NCBI GenBank assembly: GCA_013397455.1
Contig: VYZB01000725.1
Location: 87,546 to 151,545, forward strand
Direction: 5' to 3'
DNA length: 64,000 nucleotides
DNA from: Crotophaga sulcirostris
Lineage: Eukaryota; Chordata; Aves; Cuculiformes; Crotophagidae
The notes below the pieces were generated by a model. It made no database searches, was not told where the DNA came from, and saw only the letters and a program-made list of their open reading frames with translations. The translations under genes were made by a program, and so were the position numbers. Positions 50,901 to 63,018 of this stretch are shown in pieces; positions within the stretch are counted from its first letter, which is position 1; the number at the start of each line of letters is the position of its first letter.

Positions 50901-53900
50901 CCCATCTCTCATTCTCATTTACACAAACAAGTACTGCATCACAGCTCTCTTCCCCCAGAAGCTGCACCCTTGTGGCCAGCTGTTACCCTAGACGAGTGTC
51001 TCTGCTTTGCATGACATAGTCTTCTCTCACTGAAACATTCATTTCTTTTAGGCGAGTTGATTTACAGAGGCCTCTGCTTAAACGGGCAAAACACTTCAGA
51101 TCTTTCAGTGTCAAGTGTCTACTATTTCATCTCATATTCTGTCATTCTTTGTGCTACCTGGAAATAAAGCAGTAGCAATTCAGGCAGACTTTTCCAAGTA
51201 ACTGGCAGAAGCATTCAATAGCATGAGAACCAGTTCGGACCCTCACCAAATGCCTGTACACACCGATTCTCCACGAACATGTGTCAGAGAGGACAACTGG
51301 CCAGAGCTGCATTTAATGCACCAACCACTGAAGCCAAAGCAGACCTCGCAGGGAGAAGCAAGACGAACTTCAGACTAAATCCCAGTGAACCACGTGCATC
51401 AAACCCCACACTGTGACTGTATGAAGAACTCCGTCACAAACAGGAGCTGCAAATGAGTTTAAAGTTCAGAAGTTCTCGCACCCAGGAATCACAACTGTAA
51501 CATAAAGGTGAAGACGTGCTGTTGTAAAGTAATAATTCAAACAACCAGGAATTTTCAGCACTGTCACTAACCGTCTTTTTGGTTCCAAGTTTTCTGAAGA
51601 AAAGATGGATCAGCACCACAGATTGGTTATCTTGAAGGGTCAAGTGGTGAAGAGGAGGTATGAAACGCGTGACTAAAATAAGCAAAGGAGAACAACAGAA
51701 GGAATGTCTTCCCAAAGAGAGTAATGGCTTTTCTTTAAATATAGTTGATGTGTTTGATGTCTGAGGGCCTTTCATCAACTCTGTCAACAAGTGGTATTTC
51801 CCAAATGGAAGACTGGTGTTCTGTGAGTGCCAGCAGTTATTTATTTGAGCTTTTGAAAGCATGACTGCTCTATTTAGCCTTATAGGGACCATTACACCAA
51901 AGAGCATTTTGTAAAATTTGCTGCTGACAGCAGGAAATCAGGCCAGTAACAGATACTCACATGACTGTCCCATTTCCTCTCGGTAGTTGCTTAGAACAGT
52001 AAGAGCTTCCCGTGCAGATCTCCCATCCATAACTGGGGAACTGGTGACAACACCCTGAGCTGAGACATCCTGTGAGGCTTCCCGAGGCACAACAGTCCCT
52101 GGGCTGAGTTACTATGTTTGAACATCTTTGTAAAAATTAATATGCAATAATACCTGCATGTTCACAATACCTACCTTTAAAAATATGCCTGCAGGCTTCA
52201 GCTTTAATATCTTTTAAGGTAGCACCAAGAAAGACCTCCAACTATAACTACATAACTACCAAGTACATAATATAGAAATAATAATACTGAAATCAAAACA
52301 ATTCGATGACATGGCAGTTTTTCAGATGGCCTAATCAACAAGCAAGCCTTGGGCAGAAATATAGCAAAAGTTGTAGTGCACTGAAAGTATGAGATACAAT
52401 GAAAGAGTGAATCCAAATAAAAGTCCTTCCTTTCTCATTCTAGAAAATCATCTTCTGCTTCCTTTTATTGCATACTGAGAAAAATAAAAAAAAAAACATA
52501 CAAAGTCACATTGTATAAGATGTGACATGTATAAGAATAAAGCTTTTTCTTTTCAATCATCTCCTAAGAACAAAAATAGGGAGACATGGATAATTACTAT
52601 CACGAAGGTTTAACACTACGAAACCTACTGAAGTAACATGATACAGCTGTCCCCAGCCCGTGGATATCTGCCTCCTTCTTCCACACCTCAGTCACTGGAT
52701 TCACTGAGCCCGAGGGATTCTCAGAAGGGAAAGGATAGGAACAGCTCCCTGAAGTTGAACACTCACTGTGGTTAAATTGATCTGATTTTATGCCTCCTCA
52801 GCCTGTGCAGTGGGACACAATGGACTGGATCAGAGCAAAGGCAACACATGTCAGTAAAGTTTCCCTCTCTCCAAATTTATGCTTACTCGCTGCTAAATTT
52901 GGCACCAAAGTCACCTAAAACCCCAAATGGTGCGCAAATAGCAAACAAATTAATTTTTTTAATACTCTACAAAAGAGTCTAGACACCAGCAATTTGCAAA
53001 CAGAGAAAACTGTCAAGAAAAAGTCATCAACACCTTTAATTGCCTTTTTTTCCTTTCAATGTTTAGGAATAAGTACGTAGTAATCTAATACAAGATTCAG
53101 ATGTAGAAGCTATCTAGGATTTCATTTAATCAGTCTGGATTTAACACTGCAAGAACTTTTTATTTTCTCTGCACAAAGGTATGACTGCTCTGTCTGCATC
53201 TTATCCAGCCTCTAAAAGCATCCACAAATATGCTGATACAAACCTGGAGGCAGCAGCAAAACGTGCTCTCAGTTCAATGACCCAGTATACGCGCTGCACA
53301 GAGTAATGGGAGAGGGAGACTATTGCTCCCTCAGCTGCTGTACTACAATGTGTAATTGCATAAACAGGGAGTTAAAGCTTTGGAGGAAAGACCTTTGGAG
53401 GTCAGATTCATCACTTCCCATGCCTTCTTCCAGCATGGGCCCTACTAACTCATTTTTAAGTGACCTTTTGATAGTTTTTCCCCAGACACATGGTCTCCAG
53501 GTGCCTTTGCTACTATTTCTTTTTCGTCTTTTCAAGCCGTTGACTTTATGAACACTCAATCAGCTCCAAAGTGCTAAATATCAAACTGTCTATTCGAGTG
53601 GAGCAGGACCTGTTTGTTTCCTGAGGTTTCCAACCAGGCCAGCTTCCTGGGTTACATTTCATTATAAACCACTCTTGGTACAGAAAAAGGTTTTTCAACG
53701 TATGCTCTAATAAAGTGACAGAAATCAGAATCCACTCGAGGCCTTGCTCCAGATTACAGAATGGGGATAAAAACACCTATCATCTGAGTTTATGTTTTAC
53801 CCACAAAAGAAAACAACCATGCCACTAATTTATCTACTTTATCCCCAGGTATCTTTATAAAAATTGCCATTGTTTAATAACACTCTCATATCAAGACACT

Positions 53901-55414
53901 CAATTTCTCTAGGATAAAAATATATTTTAAGAGCTACTTCAACAAAAAAGATGATGTTTAAGGAGTCTGTCTGCATTTGTATGTTGTTGAAATGCGTAAT
54001 CATACACACCAAAGGCTTTGTCCCACAACGTAAGCCTCTGCAAGGCAGAAATGTTTCCTGGAAATTGGCAATATTATCCGAAAGGTTTCTAGAAACTACT
54101 GAAGTTATACAGATAAAATAAAATGGAACCGTAGTGCTTAATCCTAGAAATGTTGAAAGGAAAATTTTACTTAAAAGAAAATACTTTGGTGACAGCATGA
54201 CCTGAAAGGTCAGCATATAACTCAAGTTATGTTCCAGACTTTTACAAAAAAATTATACCATTCTGTTAGTGTTGTAAGAAGAGTCCTTTCCATCAAACTT
54301 GTACATTTTATTTGAAATCCTTGAAGCCTGTTAGTAAGTTCCTGAAGAAGACATGATTGTCTTGTTATTGTCAACACACCCAGCCACCCGATCAACCTTC
54401 AAAACATCAAAACTGACTTTACTCCCACTATCCCCTTGATGTAAATTATTTCCCTATTAATAATTCTCTTTCGTTATAATCTTCCTTTCCTATCTTGCAT
54501 GAATTGCTCTCAACTTAATACGACCAAGTTTGATTGTACTTCTTGAAAAAGAAAAATCTCCTTGGAAAAAACATAAATGTTTGGGGCAAAATCCTTGTCC
54601 CTCTCCAATCATTGGAAAAACTCTCACTGTTTGTGGTGAATTTCACCCTTTATTCTGCATGATTTAAATGGGATATATGATGTTGGATAAACTGGCTATT
54701 TCGAACAGGTATATGCCAACTCACTTTATACTCATGCATTCTATCGTGAAGTCAGTAAGGATTTGCTTTGCTCAAGAACACATCTCCCTCTCTAGGTCAT
54801 GACAACTCCGAGCATCTCCAAGGGTGTCATCCCTTGGAATGGCCTGAGAAGTCATGTCACAACAATGTAAACATACACTGTAAGCCTTCCTGGTGAAGCT
54901 GACTAAGAGTCACCAATATTTGTTCATTAATCCCATGTTACATAACCCAGGCAAAGCAAAGTTGTTCCACCTCTGAACTATTCTTTGCATTCTCACTTAA
55001 ACGGGTAGCTTTATGCCATTAAGCTGTTATGCCACTACAGGAACAGCAAAAGTATTGTGAGAGTTAGCCTGTATATATTACATGCTGCAAACATTATGTT
55101 CAGCATATGAAGAATGGACTTGATGGCAGAAAAATTGAGGATGCTTCCAAAGTGAGATCCATATAGCAAAATACATGATTTTTCAGTGAATTTCCTTGAT
55201 CATACACAAACTTTTCAATGGTTTTTCAGTTTCATGGAAATACTTTTAAAGTGATCCATCTCTTTCCAAAACATACACTACCTCTTCAGCTTCTGGAAGT
55301 AAGGTGGTCAGAGGCATTGAATACAGCAACAGTTTGAACTGTGTCAAACCACATGGAAGACCCAAAGCTGGAGAGAAAAAAACCTATGGGCTTGAGACAG
55401 CACAAAAGTTTCTG
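50901..55414. other. Unique non-coding sequence
   Basis: AT-rich with no gene that I can support. The longest frame, 51,434-51,907 (-, 157 codons), and 53,839-54,225 (-, 128 codons) lack motifs. A possible ancient repeat at about 54,580-54,660 is listed separately. Confidence 0.5.
54580..54660. repeat. Possible ancient amniote repeat
   Basis: GGGGCAAAATCCTTGTCCCT, then CCAATCATTGGAAAAACTCT, then a GTGAATTTCACCC stretch resembles an old repeat common in reptiles ('aatcctgctcccattgaagtcaatggcaaaactcccattgacttcaatgggagcaggatttcaccc'). The alignment is by eye and weak. Confidence 0.3.
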
Positions 55415-55490
55415 GCTGGTGTTAAACCAGTCTGATTAGACAATTATAGAAGTCCCTTCTGTCCCTTCTGAAATCTATTAGAGATGCAAG
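55415..55490 (+). mobile_element. Old CR1 3' tail, plus sense
   Basis: CTGGTGTTAAACCAGTCTGA, then TTAGACAATTATAGAAGTCC, then CTTCTGTCCCTTCTGAAATC and TATTAGAG resembles the sense 3' end of older CR1s ('...ttagatgatcatagaggtcccttctggccttgaaatctatga'). Short and diverged. Confidence 0.45.
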
Positions 55491-55967
55491 TAGTGCAAAA
55501 TATAGCTTTTTGTATTTGCAGTGTTTGTTTTCTGCCATTAGTTTTAACAATCTGTTTATGGAACTGGGTTTGTGGGTTTTATTTTTCCCCTTCCTGGCTA
55601 GCTGAATTCTCCCCAAGCCTCTCTGAATTTGCAGCAGCAATTCCCAGTGATTGCCCTGATGCGATAATAATGGTGGGACTGCAGCTCCTCAGTTACAAAA
55701 TTCAGCCAGATTCTCTAAGGCTCCTGTACAGTCTGGAGTATTTGGGTTTGTTTGTTTTTTTCCTTATTATTTTCCTTTTAATAATAAAGATCTTTTTTTC
55801 TTTTTAGTTTTCCTCTGTTATTGTTAAAGCCACTTTGTTACCCAGGGAGTTCATTCAAATCATCAAACAGAGAAGGATTATAAGAGGCAGAGGCAGCAAA
55901 TCAATTGTCCCTTTCCCTGCTTCTTCCATCTTCCTACACTCTTTTAGCACATTTTTTTTTTCAACAG

Positions 55968-56058
55968 ACATATATACTGATGTATAATAGGTGCCAGAAT
56001 CAAATTTCTCTTGTGCCCAACAGGCACAGCATTATAGAAAGTGGCCCTGTAGCAGTTG
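55968..56058 (+). other. Candidate coding exon, unidentified
   Basis: A T-rich tract (ten T) ending in TTTCAACAG precedes base 55,968, and CAGTTG/GTGAGT follows base 56,058. Both sites are strong. The 91-nt segment is open in one frame only, from its first base: TYILMYNRCQNQISLVPNRH, then SIIESGPVAV and one base left over. The other two frames stop early. I do not recognise the peptide. Its status as an exon is inference from splice signals alone. Confidence 0.2.
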
Positions 56059-56481
56059 GTGAGTTGAGGAAAGTGTTTTTTCATATCATCGCTGCAATTT
56101 ACTGTGCTGACTTTCCTGATATCAACAACAGGAATTTTCAGTTTTAGTCTGTGATCAGTTTTCAGCTCCTCTCCTGCACCTGATTGCAACGGGGAAATAG
56201 ATAGTTAGTAACAGCTAACAGACACACTTGCAAACTTGCATTGTATGTGAAAACCCGAAATACACAGGCAAAGTAATGAGTCCTGGCCAGGAGACACATT
56301 ACTGTCTTTTGGCAATGGAAATGGAAAGATGAATTATTTTCGCTTGGTTTTGAAAAACAGCACAGGTCAAACAATAGAACTGGGTGACAGAGAGCTGCAA
56401 GCAGATACAATAGCAAGGAGCCACTTTTAGCTGAAATTGAAAAATGTTTCCTACAAACTCTGCCCAGCACCGAAGAAGAAT

Positions 56482-56535
56482 GGGGGAGGGTTTTGTTTGA
56501 TTTGGGGTGGTTTTGGGGGGATGGTGGTGGTGGTG
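56482..56535 (+). repeat. G-rich tract running into (GGT)n
   Basis: Runs of G5, G3, G4 and G6 are separated by A, a T-rich 13-base spacer and a 7-base spacer, then GGTGGTGGTGGT follows. Four G-runs of at least three within about 40 bases give G-quadruplex potential on the + strand. Confidence 0.75.
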
Positions 56536-57974
56536 AAATTTATATGCTGTTTAGCAACCTTTCTGCATTATCCAGTTGAAACTTTTAAAATATGGAACAT
56601 TCCCTCTCCACAGCAGTCTTCACTTTAAAAAATACAAGAACGTAAGCTCTGACAATACTTGTACAATGTAAAGTGATGCTGTCAAAAATTAAGCAGCATT
56701 GTACTTCAGACAGTATTTCACACCTAAAGCCACTCCTTGTTGCTGTAAACATGCATGTAATGCTTCTAGAAAACCCCTATATGCAGATTTCCTTACATTG
56801 CTATATTGAGGAATATTAGCAAGGCTTTAACCCATATGCATAGAACTGAGTTCTGTATTGTTCATTAATGCTTTTACACCTAATATTTATGTTTTATTAC
56901 TTTTGTAATATGCTTAGAAAGTTAGCAAAATATTTACTCAGGAGGGGAAACAGTGTGTCCCTCTCTCATCAAATAGGTTTAAATCACTTGGAAGCAGTTA
57001 CCGAAAGTACCTGCACAGGTAAGTATTCTCTTACCCATGGAGTTAAATCAGGGGTACATCAGCTGAAGAACAAAGCTATGCATTAGCTATTTATATGCTT
57101 ACGCAATCAATACCGAAATAAACACATGTATAATTACATAATTATCACATTAGGAAGTCCATAATGAATGATTTAATCAAGTAAAAAAAGAATATCATAA
57201 ATATGGCCAAATGATAATGAAACTGCACTGCATTAATAAATCTTACAGTGAAAAGGTAAGTAACCAGCAGAAACAGGTAGGGGACAACTAGATAACACAT
57301 TAAGATGCATCACACCTACATTATTTAAGAATCCCGAGGACATTCCCATACTTCAGAGAACAAAACCAAATAAAACCAAACCCATTGACACCAAAACTTG
57401 AAATAAGTAATGTTTATATGCCAATTAATGTTAGAGATTACAGTCACAGAGATCACTGTCTGCTCACAAAGACAGACACATGATAAGAAAGATGTCAGAT
57501 TTTTGAGAGACATCTTTTCTGCTCCGGGATTCATTTCATGATTCTATATTCGGTAACAGTTCCATTTGTTTTGTTTGCTTGGGCCTGGTTACCATCATCC
57601 TCAAGATTTTGAAACTGTGTCTAGGCAGCTCAAAAATGAATAATTTATTAAGTCCCCTGTATTTGCATCTGGAGACTTTACTTAGGGCTATATCTATTTG
57701 GCATTCCAAAGGCTGAACAAAGCAGGCTTGCCTATGCTGCAAAGCCGTGCACGACCAGTTGCACTGTGCCAGGGTGCAGACATCCACAGAGGCCAGCGCC
57801 GTCCTCGTTCCAAACCAGTCCCACAAAGGGCTGGCAAACGTAATTATGACCACAGAAGTCAGAGGCCCTAGCTTGGTAGAGACATCACAACTACACAACT
57901 GGGTAGATTTAGTCAAGTTCACTAAGTTCCACTAAGCTACATCAGAGGAACGGGTTGCAGACTCCATCAGGGAC

Positions 57975-58325
57975 TGTAGCTTGGCAGAGCTCCAGCACTG
58001 GTGTGGTAATAATTGCACAGCACCGGTAGTCAGGGATGACTGTGGAAACAACCCTTGTGGGGTTAAGAGCAGGAAGAGCTGGTCACAGAGGAATGAAAAC
58101 AAGAGAGAGAGTTCAAGATTAATAAAAAGAGAGTGCCAAGCTGGGCCAAAAGGCCTCCCTCTCTCTTCCTGCAGTGCCTTGTGCTCTATTAGCACTTGTG
58201 ATGCTCCCTCCCCCATGCTGCCTTTGCTCCTATTTGCTATGGCAGCCATTGGAATTGCATCCCAGCCCAAGGTGGTAACCAGTAGTGTATTAATAAAGCA
58301 ATAACTGTACCTTCTTTGCGTGACA
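57975..58325 (+). mobile_element. Possible solo LTR
   Basis: From TGTAGCTTGG to a TGACA end. It contains AATAAAAAG (about 58,120), a C/T-rich block (58,150-58,225) and an AATAAA signal (about 58,292) followed by GCAATAACTGTACC, the order expected in an LTR. I could not confirm a target-site duplication or terminal inverted repeats beyond TG/CA, and ends are approximate. A terminal exon with a poly(A) signal is an alternative, since 58,193-58,304 also stays open in one frame. Confidence 0.3.
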
Positions 58326-59049
58326 TAAAGGTTGCTATGAACACATTTCCATTATTCTGTAATTTTGGCAAGGAGAAGCAAATAACAGGATGGGAGAAAA
58401 GGACACATAAGGGAGTGGCAAGAAACAGCTCTCCAGAGACTATCCAACAAAATGCATAGTCTCAAATGTGGAAAAAAATATGGCTTAATAAATCATCATC
58501 TGAAGTTGTCATGGTAATAGTAAATGTCTAGTTCCCTATACTGTTTAACTCCATACATCCACTCCTTCAGGAGAGGAACAACACCCATTTCTCCATCATA
58601 CCAAACGACACTGGATATTCTTATTTAAAGATGAGGACAGAGTGTGCAGCTCGGTATAGTCAGGCTCACGACCTGCAGGGTACTTGAGGTGAAGGAACAC
58701 TTTCTTTATGCAAGTCAGCTCCATGCCGCACACTCGCTGTACTTTTTGCAGAACTCGCTTCCTGGGGCCGTCGCCTCCAAAATGCAGTTTGCCAGATAAC
58801 CAGCAAAGCAGCGCTTGCTTTCTAAAACTAGAAAACACTTTGTAATTGACTGAAGATTGCAGTCCCACATGGAATACCGTACAATACACTATCACAGCTG
58901 TAGGTAAATATAGATACATAGATAGCATCTGAAAGATCTTTTTATGTACCAACAACTTCTTGGAGGGAGGGGCTTGAGTAAGTGAAAAGAAAGAATCTGA
59001 CAAGAAAAAGGATGGTGCGTGGGTCTCTCACAGAATAAGGTCAGCTCCC
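58326..59049. other. Unique non-coding sequence
   Basis: No repeat was recognised. A minus-strand frame at 58,596-59,003 (135 codons) covers a slightly CpG-richer patch (58,725-58,820) but has no motif that I know, and no splice context that I could defend. Confidence 0.5.
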
Positions 59050-59170
59050 ACAGACTTCCTCAGGCAAGCTTCTTAGTGTTCCTGTATCTCGGTTCCCCCA
59101 TCTGTACAACAGTGTTAACATGTACTCTGCTTTTCTAAGCTTATTAGCATTTAGAAAGTGATTTATAATC
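59050..59170 (+). repeat. MIR/CORE-SINE-like fragment, sense on + strand
   Basis: CCTCAGGCAAGCTTCTTAGT, then GTATCTCGGTTCCCCCATCT, then GTACAACAGTGTTAACATGT and a TTTAGAAAGTGATTTATA stretch match in order the MIR 3' half ('ttgggcaagtcacttaacctctctgtgcctcagtttccccatctgtaaaatggggataa...aaagtgctttgaga'). Confidence 0.6.
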
Positions 59171-62100
59171 TGAAAGTTCAGAACCTGTGAAAAAACAAAA
59201 CTTTTATTTCAAAACTCCACTACCTCCAGGAGTTTGAAGAAAGAGCCTGGCTGGCAATCCCTATGCTAAAAAGCACTGTCAGTGCTTATAACGCAAAGAT
59301 AAAACATTTCCACATCACATAAAGAAGCAAATTGTCTAGTCATATTTAAAGGGCTGTAGTAAGATAGATGAGGAAAAAGGCAGTCAAGAAATAAACTGAA
59401 GCGACAGCAGCACTAGCAGCATTTACTTTTTGGAGAAGTGCAGCTCAAAGGCAAGAGGAGAGAGAAAGTCAGATTCAGCTTTCCAGCAAAGGAGCATGCC
59501 AAGGAGATCTCACTGTCCTGATAATCAGGCAGGTTTTTCCAACTATTCTATTAAAATGCTTGCTGTGCCATCTCAGAACATAATCATGCCTATGGTACGT
59601 GATACTGACTTACTTCAGGTCAGATTAAAACCCTTCTGGTGTCTCAAAAGTGAGGTCCCTTAGACCACACACAGACCATGAAATTTCATTGCCAAAAAGC
59701 AAGTCACAGTCGATGAGAATAAAGCATATTTATTTTTATTAAAACAGGTCTTAGAATGCGGTGCCAGAGCACTAATTGCGTGCAATTCAACTATGCTCAC
59801 CTTGCTGGAGTCTCTGAAGCCGTTGTTACTGTGATTTCACATTAAATACAACATGATGTTAACCTAGAACTCAGCCCTTGAAAAATTTGGATTTTTCAAG
59901 AGGTGCTACCAGGTCTCTTCCTACTAACCCTTCAAGGACAGTGTCAACCATCAGGATTTTTATCTCAATCTTTACAGAAGACTCTTTATCAGACTACATG
60001 TGATGTATATTAAAGTACAGTTCCTGGCTGAGAGCAATTTATCACAAATCCACGTTCTCTTATTTAAAGAAACAGGCTATCTGAAAAAAGGACAGGATTT
60101 TTCACCAAACTAAATCTTAATGTAAATCCACATCCTTTCTAAAATGAGCTGTTAAAGGTGAAATAAAGTTACTAACTTCTCAAAACAATGATAAAATTTT
60201 GATGTGGTAATCACAGACAAAATTATCTATTCATCACAGATTCCATTCTATATGTAGAGGAACACATATGCAGCTGTTTTAAAGAAGTGCAGCACCTCAA
60301 TGGTTTCAGACTGTTTTACACATTTGACTTTCTTGATAGAATATTTCAAACACCTATTTCCTCCTCTTTCTGCATGTAATTTACATTCCTGAGACACAGA
60401 AGTAATGTCAAAAGCTGAAAGAACAGAGAAATCCACAGTTGTGAAAGGCTCCTTAGTATCAACAGGTGTACATCAAACACCACGAGCTAAGACGACATGG
60501 CTTCGTGGCGCCTCCACTTCTTTGACCGTGCACCTACAGGACTCGTACTCGATTGAACTGCTGCACAGAGCCTTCACAGTCTCACACTGCAAATCTGAGT
60601 TCCAGATGGAAATATAAATTCATAACAGGTTCAGGGCAAATATCCAACCTACCAAGGTTACATCACAGTGGATGCAATTTAAAATTTCAATGGAATGACA
60701 AGTGAAAGGAATCAAAGTGATCCTTTCAGGAAAGTGTGATTTAACAGCCAATTCAAGACTATTATTTTGTGTCATCTATACAAAGACATCCATAGCTTGA
60801 CATTAAATATGTAAGAGATTTGAGCTAGGGCGGTTTCCTTGGAAGCTACCAACTCTATCTTTCTGTAGACTCTGTGCTTTCTCTCTAAATAAGCCAACAT
60901 AACAAAACATTACCAAACTGCAGAATACTCAAGTCAAATGATATGTCAATAAATTGAAAAAGAACAAGAGGACCCTTCCTTACCTTAGGAAACTTTATGC
61001 CAACAATGGACACAAAACATGGCCTCTAATGATATGATGGAAAAGGCAAAAAATAGGGCAAAACCATAAGGAATGAGTTAAAATCCAAGAAGAATTTGAA
61101 CCCCACTGTTCTTTTATTCCTCTCCCAAGGGACAAAGGTCTCTTATGAGCTCTGGTAGGCACTTTCTGTATAATATCAAACACAGCAGACAGTATCAGAA
61201 GACCTGGCTGCTAACCAGAATTAGAGAAAAATATACCAAAAGTTATTTTGTCTCTTCTGAGCAAGGACCTTGTCAGTGTCTTCAAACTCACAACCACAAG
61301 CTTCTTTTTCTGTAGTCACATTTAACCTAAATTTAAGAAATTTCTAAAACATACACTTTTAAAGAAGATAAATGTTTCTCAATACATTAATAACCTGGCT
61401 CCTCTGAACCTAACTTAGTCTCTCTGCAGCTACTGATTAAAGTAGGCATCATAGCACAAAGCAGTTATGGTTTTCTATTTCTCTTAGCTATTCTCTGTAC
61501 AAAGGAGAAGAAAAAAAAAAAGTAAAATGACCCTAGCTACTGCAGGGCAATATGAAAACATCAGCCATGCTGTGTACCAGATGCCATGGAGGAGAACCTC
61601 CCCAAAAGGGGCAGCTCCAGCATCGCCACACCAGCCTGGAACTCCCTGCACTAGCACTTGCCTGTCTCCACCCTTCGCATGACATCTTCTATGTTACCTG
61701 ATGGATACATGTGGTACAGACCCAGGGCTGCTGCAGGAGTCCTCGGCACCGTACACTACAGGTTGTACGTACTAAGGTTGCCTATGTATCGGGGCAGCCT
61801 GTCAAAGGACAAGAGGTCACAATGGGATTGCAGACAGAAAGCACATAAGAGGTTAACAGAGAAAAAAAACTGTATTAATAAAACATGAAGTTATTTAAAA
61901 TAGTTCAAGTATAGCAGAACTCACTTTCAGTTATGCCAGACTGGATGATGAAGTTTGTGTGATTAATTCCATTTTCTTCCTTTTCATCTCAGAAAACTGT
62001 CAGCTCTGTTGTACCAACAACATACTGTTACAGTGGCATCGTGAATAGCTCTTGGATAGCAAACAAAAAATATTAACTGAGCTTTGCCAATTACCTACCA

Positions 62101-62917
62101 CACATTTCACTCACAAGCTGCCTTATTCCCTTAAAATTCTATTGTTGGAATATCTAACCTTTTAAAAATAATAGGTGCCACTTAAAAGCAATTGTTATTT
62201 TAATTGTGAATTGGGATCATAAATCCATTCTTTAAGAAGCAATTCTATGTTCTGCTGAATTCTTTTGAATGTGCCTCCTTTAATTCCCTTGCAGGCAACT
62301 TCTGCAATAATGAAATTTTTCATTTGCAAATTAGATTTGCTTGTAGCTAGAAACAAAAAGCCATCATCAGAGAGCCAGTAAAAGGGATGCATCCTTACCT
62401 AGTAGGAACAATTAGTTGCACTGACTGCAGTTGTAAAACTGCCTCTTTTCCTCTTTCTTCTCCAGCTCTATTATCTGAAGCAGAACTTGGAAACATAGGC
62501 ACAACAGGAAATTTTGTGCATTTATACATAGTGAAACAAAATCTGTAGAGCTGTGCCTCTTTACAAGCTGGACTACAGTATGTGGGATACATTTGGTAGA
62601 TGTCATTCCTACATATGTGTACATACACTATACATACATATCCATGTTACAATAGAGAAAGAAAAATTCAATTATTAATGTAAAACTACCAAGGGTAAGG
62701 GACTTAAGCATAGGTTCATATAGCAAATAATCTGTTTAAAGGCAACAGTAATCGACTTGACAAATGTCACAAGCTCCACAGTATATTCAAACTTGTTTTT
62801 TCAATGTCTTATTGACACAGAAAATTTGAAATAACACAGCAGTCAACCCACCTATAACTCATTTTCTCAAGCAGAAAAGCATGGTCATTTCCATTTCACT
62901 TTCAAAAAACCTGCCGA
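59171..62917. other. Unique non-coding sequence
   Basis: AT-rich with no supported gene. Splice-bounded minus-strand segments are at 62,399-62,474 (separate entry) and 60,984-61,025 (42 nt, open, AAG/GTAAGG donor). A CAAG/GTGAGC donor at about 59,799-59,804 (-) has no good coding segment next to it. Confidence 0.5.
62399..62474 (-). other. Candidate coding exon, unidentified
   Basis: On the minus strand TTTCCAAGTTCTGCTTCAG precedes a 76-nt segment followed by ACTAG/GTAAGGA. Two leading bases complete a previous codon. The rest reads NRAGEERGKEAVLQLQSVQL then IVPT, leaving two bases, in the only frame open throughout. The same frame remains open upstream for more than 50 codons without the acceptor. 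The peptide is not recognised. This is a reasonable lead but not a gene call. Confidence 0.2.
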
Positions 62918-63018
62918 CAGAAAACAGGCATGAAAAGATTAAGCAACTAATCCAAAGCTACTCAAGAAGTCTGTTGAAGAGTTAAGTATTGAAAAGGTAT
63001 CTTCCAAGTCCCAGCCTC
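62918..63018 (-). repeat. MIR/CORE-SINE-like fragment, sense on - strand
   Basis: ACAGAAAACAGGCATGAAAA, then GATTAAGCAACTAATCCAAA, then GCTACTCAAGAAGTCTGTTG, AAGAGTTAAG and CTTCCAAGTCCCAGCCTC follow the reverse complement of MIR ('gaaactgaggcacagagagattaagtgacttgcccaaggtcacacagcaagtc..gagctgggatt..tcctgactcccagcc'). Confidence 0.55.

Larger units (their letters stand above)
55491..57974. other. Unique non-coding sequence with splice-like and G-rich elements
   Basis: It contains the splice-bounded segment at 55,968-56,058 and the G-rich tract at 56,482-56,535. Another + strand segment, 56,918-57,018, ends in a perfect donor (CACAG/GTAAGT) and is open in one frame, with a moderate acceptor. 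None resembles a protein I know. Confidence 0.5.

Noticed and set aside
51434..51907. 157-codon minus-strand frame
   Set aside because: No motif, no splice or promoter context, and AT-rich surroundings typical of chance frames.
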